A stretch of 64,000 bases of DNA from Saxidomus purpurata (taxonomy: Eukaryota; Mollusca; Bivalvia; Venerida; Veneridae): positions 15,757,760 through 15,821,759 of the forward strand of contig JAFMSR010000003.1 in assembly GCA_022818135.1 (NCBI GenBank). The letters run 5' to 3'. A program made the position numbers and the translations under genes. Positions 25,501-34,500 of this stretch are shown piece after piece; the first letter of the stretch is position 1; each line of letters begins with the position of its first letter. The notes beneath the pieces were generated by a model. The model ran no database searches. It saw nothing but the letters and a program-made list of their open reading frames with translations, and was not told the origin of the DNA.

Positions 25501-28500
25501 TGCGCATTCAATGAAAACTGCAACTCCAAATTGCGGAGATGTTCTGTAACAAATAAACAATCAAGCAATTTTGGCAATTACCAGTCAGTTTGAACGGATT
25601 TATTTTACGTGTGAAGGTGTGAATTAATTGTTAGCACTTCTTGTTAGCCCGTCGTTTGAGGTAAAAACAACTTTACAAGAAGCTAAATGCTCCGATTCAG
25701 CCAGCTGCAAAATTTCAGTGGCCATTATTCGCATCACGGACCTGATGACGGGAAGCTTTTTTACTGGCCTTTGACCGCGGACGGCAGGTGGCCGCTATTC
25801 CTGGCCCTTTTTAGAGCAAATTTGGATGGGGGATTCAGACTGGCCATTGTCTGCAGGTGGCCGCTAGCAACAGTTGGCCCTTAGCACGAGTTTGGCTGTA
25901 TGTAACATTGTCTTGTTGTTTTCCACCTACTTTGTTCAAATCATGTCTTTCGAGTCAAAATTGACGACACCCATTAGGCAAGTGGACTTGTATTCAGGTG
26001 AGCTATATAGGGCCATCATGGCCCTTTTGTTCTGTTAGAAACTGACCAGAAAATGCAGGGAGTCTGAAGTGCCTCTGCCCCCTTAAAAAGGCGAAGGCTG
26101 AAGATAGAAGCATATAGAACAGGCTATTCCTTGTACAAATGTACTTCCAAAAGTCGAGTTAAAGTGGCAGTTCTTATTCCTTTTATAAAAGACAGGCCAA
26201 GTGAAGCAGAAATTTTAAGTGAATTTCATGGTTGTATGCATTTTGTTGCTATATTGAAGTTCACAGTTACTTTTTGTTGGTAGGCATAAAGTCTTTAGAA
26301 TCCGTAGGAGCCAGTAATAGCACAGTGATGTTTGAAAGTATCTCAGATTCTATTTATTTCATGTTGTGTTTTGTATGTTTACAGATGAAGTTTCCGTCTG
26401 CTGACATGCAGTATCACTTTAAGGAGATTATAGACGAGATCAAGATATTTGAGGGAATCAATCATCCAAACCTTGTCAGATACTACGGTGTTGAAGTCCA
26501 TAGGGTAAGAAATCATTGTGTCACAAAAGCATGAGAATTATGCTGGTTACCTCTTGTCATGCTTATTTTCGCACAAAACTTGTGAAATTAATTTTGATTC
26601 ATTTATCCAATCTGCTTGAAAATACTGTTTGGAGAAATGTTTTAGAGACTTTTAATTCTGCATTCTCATGTTTGGTTTTTCGAAACAAAGACTAAAAACT
26701 GACATAACACCATCTAGACAAATAATTGATTTCCATCGGGAAAAGTAAATTCGAAGAATATGGTTATCTGTCACAGGATACTTTGAATAACTTAAAATAA
26801 AACAAATGTTGGACACAGTTAAAGGACTTTAATTTCTAATTATTGGGATAGTTCAGAAGTCACTAACTAGAATTAGCAATGTTATCCAGTTGCTAAGTTG
26901 AATACAGTGGGACCTAGCTAATCCGTACTCTTCTAGTCCGAAATCCTGTCTAAACCGGACGATTTTCACGGTCCCGATTTTTCTTCTTCTTTATTTAATA
27001 AAAATTTACTCTTGCAATCCGGACCCTTTCTACTCCGAAAACCGGACACGTTTTTGAGGCCAATTTCATATAAATTAGTTAAAATTTACCTCTCGGATCC
27101 GAACGCTTACTAGACCTATTAATTTTGACAGTACACAGTCATTAAATGAGGTGCGAAATGTCATAAAAAAACGATAAACTTTGTAGAAACATTGCACATG
27201 TTTGTTTTCAATGTGCGAGCCGGTGAACGCGTGTGATTAAAACAAGTGTGAAAAATACGATTATGGAGAGGTATCGCCGACTTTGACTTTGATTTTTTAT
27301 GCCCCCGAAGGGAGGCATATTAAAATCGCACCGTCTGTCTGTCCGTCTGTCCGTCCGTCCATCTGTCTGTGCGTCCCCACTTACAATTCGTGTCCGGACT
27401 GTAACTCTGTCATGCATTGAAGGATTTTAAAATAACTTGGCACACATGTCTAGCACATCAAGACGACGTGTCGCTTGCAAGACCCACATCCCTACCTCAA
27501 AGGTCAAGGTCACACTTGGAGTATGAAGGTTATGGAATCCTCTATATATGCACACATTCGTGTCCGGACTGTAACTTTGTCATGCATTGAAGGATTTTAA
27601 AATAACTTGGCACAAATGTCTAGCACATCAAGACGACGTGTCGCGTACAAGACTCACGTCCCTAGCTCAAAGGTCAAGGTCATACTTAGAGTTTGAAGGT
27701 AATGGATTCCTCTATATATGCATATATGCACACATTCATGTCCGGACTGTAACTTTGTCATGCATTGAAGGATTTTAAAATAATTTGGCACAAATGTCTA
27801 GCACATCAACATGACGTGTCGCGTGCAAGACCCATATCCCTACCACAAAGGTCAAGGTCACACTTACAGTTTATAGGTAATGGAATCCTTTATATATGCA
27901 TACATTTGTGTCCGGACTATAACTTTATCATGCTTTGAAGGATTTTAAAATAACTTGGCACAAATGTCTAGCACATCAAGCGGATGTGTCGCGTGCAAGA
28001 CCCAAGTCCCTACCTCAAAGGTCAAGGTCACACTTAGTGTTTAAAGTAATGGAAAACTGTATGCATGGTTACTCTGTCATGCATGGAAGGATTTTAAAAT
28101 TACATAGCACATTTATTGAGCACATGGAGAGGACACAGACTGTGAGGCACCTCTTTCGGGGGCATTCGTCACTTGTGAGGGACAGCTCTTGTTATCTGAT
28201 AATTGAGAAATCATCATTGATATCTCATCAAATCGTAACTGTACATTACAGAGCTCATTAGATGTATTTAAAAGTGATTTGTATCACAGTGTTATCGTTC
28301 GTTCTTGAATTCATTGCCGAAAACTGAAGCACCCATTGCGAGTATTGATATCAAAAGAATGTTAGTAAAACAGAACAATAAATGTCATTTGCATTTTTGA
28401 AAAAAACCTACATATTAGAATGGCGATGTCGTATGTCGGGCGGGCGGGCGTAAAACATTGGTTTCCGTTGTATAACTTTAGTTAGGAGTGACCAATTGCA

Positions 28501-31500
28501 ATGAAACTTGGTGTGTAGGTAGCTTGCATGGAGATGCCGCTTGGGATTGCATTTGGGGTCACTAGGATCAAGGTCAAGGTCACTGTTACTAAAAATAGAA
28601 AAACGGTTTCTGCTCAATAACTCGAGCTAGGAGTGACCAATTACAATGAAACTTGGTGTGTAGGTAGCTTGCGTGGAGATGCCACTTGGGATTACATTTA
28701 GGGTCACTAGGATCAAGGTCAAGGTCACAGTTACTAAAAATAGAAAAATGGTTTCCGCTCAATAACTCAAGTTAGGAGTGACCAATTACAATGAAACTTG
28801 GTCTGTAGGTAGCTTGCGGGGAGACGCTGCTTGGGATTGCATTTGGGGTCACTAGGGTCAAGGTCACTGTAACTAAAAATAGAAAAATAGTTTCTGCTCA
28901 ATAACTCAAGTTAGGAGTGACTAATTGCAATCAAACTCAGTGTGTACGTAGCTTGTGTAGAGAGGAAGCTTGGGATTGCATTAGGGGTCACTAGGTTCAA
29001 GGTCAAGGGCACTGTTACTAAAAATAGAAAAATGGTTTCCACTCAATAACTTGAGTTAGGAGTGACCAATTGTAATGAAACTTGGTGTGTAGGTAGCTTG
29101 CGTGGAGAGGAAGCTTTGGGTCACTATGGTCAAGGTCACCAAGGTCAAGGTCACTTTTACTAAAAAAAGATTTTTATTTATTTTTAGTTTTTAGATTGTT
29201 TTAAGCAAAAAAAAATTTTTTCGGGGTCAAGGTCACTAGGGTCAAGGTCAAGGTCAGTGTTACTAAAAATAGATTTTTATTTATTAGCTCACCTGGCACA
29301 AAGTGCCAGAGTGAGCTATTAGGATCGCATTCTGTCCGGCGTCCATCGTCCGTCCGTCCACCATTTCCTTCAAACGACATCTCCTCTGAAACCACTGGGC
29401 CAATGTTGATGAGACTTTGCAGGGATGTTCCTTGCATGAAGCTCTATCAAAGTTGTTCAAAGAATTCCATTCCATGCAGAACTCTGGTTGCTATGGCAAC
29501 AAATAGGAAAAACTTTAAAAATCTTCTTCTCTGAAACCACAAGGCCTAGAGCTGAGATATTTGGCATGTAGCATTGTCTAGTGGACCTCTACCAAGATTG
29601 TTTAAATTATGACCCCGGGTCAAAATTGACCCCGCACGGGTGGGCACTTAGTTTTTGCATAGGCATATATAGGAAAAACTTTAAAAATCTTCTTCTCTGA
29701 AACCACAAGGCCTAGAGCTTAGATATTTGGCATGTAGCATTGTCTAGTGGACCTCTACCAAGATTGTTCAAATTATGACCCCCGGGTCAAAATTGACCCC
29801 GCACCGGGGGTCACTTAGTTTTGCATAGGAATATATAGGAAAAACTTTAAAAATCTTCTTCTCTGAAACCACAAGGCCTAGAGCTAAGATATTTAGCATG
29901 TAGCATTGGCTAGTGGACCTCTACCAAGATTGTTCAAATTATGAGCCCCGGATCAAAATTGACCCCGCACAGGGGGTCACTTAGTTTTACATAGGCTTAT
30001 GTAGGAAAAACTTTAAAAATCTTCTCTGAAACCAAAAGGCCTAGAGCTTAGATATTTGGCATGTAGCATTGGCTAGTGAACCTCTTTGAAGATTGTTCAA
30101 ATTATGACCCTCAGATCAAAATTGACCCCGCACCAGGGGTCACTTAGTTTTACATAGGCTTATATAGTAAAAACTTTAAAAATCTTCTTCTTTGAAACCA
30201 CAAGGCCTAGAGCTTAGATATTTGGCATGTAGCATTGGCTAGTGGACCTTTACCAAGATTGTTCAAATTATGACTCCTGGGTCAAAATTGACCCCGCACC
30301 GGGGGTCACTTAGTTTTACATAGGCTTATATAGGTAAAACTTTAAAAATCTTTTTCTCTGAAACCGCAAGGCCTAGAGCTTAGATATTTGGCATGTAGCA
30401 TTGCCTAGTAGACCTCTTTAAAGTTTGTTAAAATTATGCCCCTGGGGTAAAAATTGACCTTGCCCGGGGGGAATCATTTGTTTTACAAAGGCGTATATAG
30501 GAAAACTTATTTGGTATATAACATTATCTAGTGATCTTCCACCAGGCAAGTGGACTTGTACCAAGGTGAGCAATATAGGGCCAAGGGGTCAAGGTCACTA
30601 AGGTCAAGGTCACTGTTACTAAAAATAGATGTTTATTTATTTTTAGTTTTTTGATTGTTTTAAGCAAAAGAACATTTTTTTGGGTCAAGGTCACTGAATT
30701 GAAAATAAATTTTTATTTATATTAGTTTTTAGATTGTTTTAAGCAAAAAAAAAATTTTGGGGGCCAAGGTCACTTGGATCAAGGTCAAGGTCACTGTTAC
30801 TAAAAATAGATTTTTATTTAATTTTAGTTTTTTTATTGTTTTAAGCAAAAAAAAATTTTCGGGGTCAAGGTCACTAGGGTCACGGTCAAGGTCAGTGTTA
30901 CTAAAAATAGATTTTTATTTATTTTTAGTTTTTAGTCTTTCAAGATTTTTTTGATTTTTTCGGGGTGAAGGTCACTAGGGTCAAGGTCACTGTTACTAAA
31001 AATGATAAAAAAATAATACTTTTTAAATTGTAGCAAAAAAAAATTTTGGAGTCAAAGTCACAAGGGTCAAGGTCAAGGGCACTGTTACTAAAATAGGGGG
31101 GAGTCAAGATGACTGTTTTTTTTTAATTCTACAATTTCTACAGGCGCCGTTTAAACCAGCTTTGGCGGCATTGCCGCGTCTTCTTGTTATTTGATAAAAA
31201 ACTGTTTAAAAGTGAATCTCTGAAATTGAAAGATAATTGTTTTCGTTATTTGAGTTATTTTTCAAACTGTGTAAAATGTTGATTTCTGTTTCTTTAAATC
31301 ATGAACAAAATCATGTCTCAGCCAACGTCGTACTAACTTTGGGGTCAGACATACATGTACATGTACGGTACTAGATCGCCATGGTAGTAAACCTTTCTAA
31401 TCTGAACACCTTTGTAATCCAAACATTTCTTCTGGTCCAAACAGGTTTGGAATAGACAGGTCCCACTGTATATGTACAAAAAACAGAATTCATTACAAAT

Positions 31501-34500
31501 GTAGTATTTCAAGTGTAAAATGATAGTAAAATACAGTATATGCTGTGTTAAGTATAAATGACCAGCGTCAGGATTCAACTAGAGTGGCCAATTATATTTT
31601 GTTACATTGTTTTGGATACAATTGCTATCTGAGACAGGTGACTTTATAATACAGGTCACCACTTACACAGGGTCAGCTGTATACTTAACACGGATGATGC
31701 AACAGTTAAGTTTTAGATTATCATTGTATGAATGACCCAAGTGCTTGGATATTTTCTTGGTAGGAGAGAAGACAGAGAAACTCTCGTCTTTTGTAAGAAA
31801 AGCCAACTTTCTCAAGTAGATAGTGGAGATGGCATTGAGTCTCAAACCGATGACACTGACTCAGTTAGGGACATCTTAATGTGTCTTAAAATGAATAGAG
31901 CCACGCTTCACTCAATATTCCTTATGTTTGTTTACATTACAGGCTGAGATGTTAGTGTTCATGGAGTACTGTGATCGCGGTACCATAGACGAGGTGTCCC
32001 GTGTTGGGCTGACAGAGGATCTCATACGCTTATACACGAAGGAGCTACTGAAGGCAGTGCAGGTGCTGCATGATAATGGTATTGTTCATCGGGATATCAA
32101 AGGTAATCTCTTTAATGGAGTCGCAGTAACTTGTTTGTGAAACATCTCTCGGCAAAATAATAGTACTTGACTAAGCCTGTTTAGAAAAATTATAAATGTA
32201 CTCTGGTGTTTTGCTCACTAGACTTTTAGTTATATTTATGTACATAATATCGTATATTAGGGTTTTATCGTTGGTACCGGTTACCCATATGACCAATGCC
32301 CCCAGAAGAGGTTAGTTATTTTAGGTTTCGGAGGATAGTGCAAGATACAGAGTGCTTCCCAATGCCAGAGACACCCCTGGTTCTTATACATGCCAGGTGT
32401 ATAACACCCATACATGGGACCTCGGTTTTAGTCTCATCCGAAAGACTGTTAGTAATTTTAGTTGGTCAGCCCCGGGGATCGAACCCACTACCCCGAGATA
32501 ACAAGTCTCGTGCTCTACTGATTGAGCTAACCGGGCTGACTTGTTCATAATGGTTTTATAACTGGTATCTATACCAAAGGTAAAATTCAATAATGGACTC
32601 TAGTCATTTATTTGTTAAACTTTTCTAGGCAATTACAGTCTCGAAATAACAAGTTTCGATCAAGTCGGTTTACTAAAAATAATTCATGTAACTATTCCTT
32701 TATTTGGTATCTAGCTAACTAGGATGTTTGGATAGTTCAGGTTACATCAGTTTGCTAGAGCAATATCGTGAAATAAACAAGTTTAGAGTGTAGAGATATC
32801 AGTTGTATGTTCTATGCACAATCCTGCATATTGTTCTTGTATGAGTACACTTCTATGAAAAGAACTTTTTGTTGGGGTTTTAATTTTTGGATGTAATCTG
32901 TTACAGGGGCCAATATTTTCCTGACGTCAAGTGGTTGTCTCAAGCTAGGAGACTTCGGTTGTTCGGTGAAGCTGAAGAATCACACCACTATGGTAGGCGA
33001 GGTGAATTCTCTCGTCGGAACCACAGGTATTGGTTATATATAATAATGGAATTAATGTGTTGATAAATAATGTACCCAGATGAAAACCAGTTAAGTTTTA
33101 TTGTATATTTGTCCTGTTATACATGGCATAACACTTCAATTGTAAGCAAAGATTTCAGGTTTACCCCCATGATTGAGCAATAATGTAACTGTTTCTTGTG
33201 ATTAAATGTGGTCAAATTTCGCAGTACAAAGGTCAGGGAGGGTTTCATGTCGGTAGGTCCAACCATACTGATATATGTGTAAGAAACTGTAAATTTAATT
33301 TATCTGTTTAAGAAACTAAATTTACTGGTGGTATTCATATTAAATAACATGTCAGTTAATTAAAAAGTGTATGACTGTGGTACATGTACATGTAACAACA
33401 AAAATACATGTACATGTATTATTGTTAAGTTTATCATTCATTCTAACACAAGCCGCTGCTTTGTCTATGTAAACATATAGGGAGAAGCCTGTATTTTATT
33501 TTACAATAAAGTACAGCACGTTTTTCCAAGGACTACGTGCCTTAAATGATGTAATGACGTGACGTATGTAAACAAGCGCGTTCAATCGTATCTTGCGTTT
33601 TAAGGTTACACTGATGTACTACTACGCGTTAAATAAAGTTCGGGATAGTTTTCAAAGAAAATAACGTGTTAGAATCGAAATAATAAATTGTTCCCTGTAA
33701 TTTATCGTTGAATGAAATACAGTCAGTCATATGAATGCGAAAAATTAAATCACTCGTGCTATGCACTCGTGATTTAATTACTACGCATTCAAATTCCTGA
33801 CTATATTTTATTCAACGATAAAATACAGGGAGGCATTTATTATTTCTTAAATATTGTATAATGTGGATGTGATTTCAGCATACATGGCTCCTGAGGTGAT
33901 CACGCGCACTGATAGAGAGGGTCATGGTAGAGCTGCTGATATTTGGAGTGTTGGTTGTGTTGTCATAGAAATGGCCTCTGGAAAGGTAATTATTCTTTTT
34001 GTAACTTGAATCCAGCACGAGTTGTTCAGTCAGACTTGAGTCTATATAGCTGTCTGTTCAGTTATATGTACTTTTCAAACTAGACCAGTACATTTTAGAA
34101 ATTTAGGGGAATGAGCATAATTACATTCTTGGTTCAGTTTATAAGTAAATTATTTGTGCCATTGCTCATTCTTAGTCCATTTGCTGGTCACAGATTCAAT
34201 TCTTATTCTGGTCTGTCTGTTTCCACCTCTGTGGTCGAATGGTTAGAGTCGCTGACTTGAAATCACTGTTACCTCTCATAGATTTAGGGCTATGGGTTGA
34301 GCCATGTCCATTTAATGTGAGAAAGTTGGCAGTTGATAAGAGTGGTACTGGTTTTTCCCATCAATAGGTAAAGTGCCCTCCTGTTAAAATGACCCAATAT
34401 TGCGATGGAACAGGTGTTGAACTCCCAACAACAAAAATTTGTCTGTCTGGGGTAAATGATATCAAGCATCGTTCATATCACATCTATCTAAAGTATTAAA

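Larger units (their letters stand above)
23555..25898. mobile_element. Tigger/mariner-like element, outer copy
   Basis: Inverted ends CAGTCAAACTTGTG and CACGAGTTTGGCTG are flanked by TA (23553-23554, 25899-25900). It sits inside the pearl-like element and itself contains another copy at 24086. No transposase was recognised. Confidence 0.65.
22637..26034 (+). mobile_element. Pearl-like element, split by nested transposons
   Basis: It starts AGCTCACCTGGAACAAGTG with an inverted GAGTGAGCT arm, a GTCC/GTCT microsatellite and tandem units of about 165 bases (ACTTTAAAAATCTTCTTCTC), breaks at 23554, and resumes at 25899 with the expected next bases, ending GCAAGTGG, CAGGTGAGCTATATAGGG and GGGCCATCATGGCCC. 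The intact relative at 29285-30582 shows the unbroken order. Confidence 0.75.
26905..31468. mobile_element. Tigger/pogo-like element swollen by later insertions
   Basis: Inverted ends CAGTGGGACCTAGCTAATCC and GGAATAGACAGGTCCCACTG are bounded by TA (26903-26904, 31469-31470). TCCG/ATCC-type sub-terminal motifs (AATCCGGACC, TAATCTGAACACC) fit pogo/Tigger elements. Most of the interior is two pearl-like elements. No transposase remains. Confidence 0.75.

Noticed and set aside
24526..28261. Family of similar plus-strand frames starting MKDFKI
   Set aside because: They recur once per 178-bp repeat unit in different frames and show no codon constraint or protein family.
32465..32541. Functional tRNA-Thr(TGT) on the minus strand
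   Set aside because: The anticodon stem is perfect, but the acceptor-to-D-arm distance is off by 2-3 bases and a SINE body follows.
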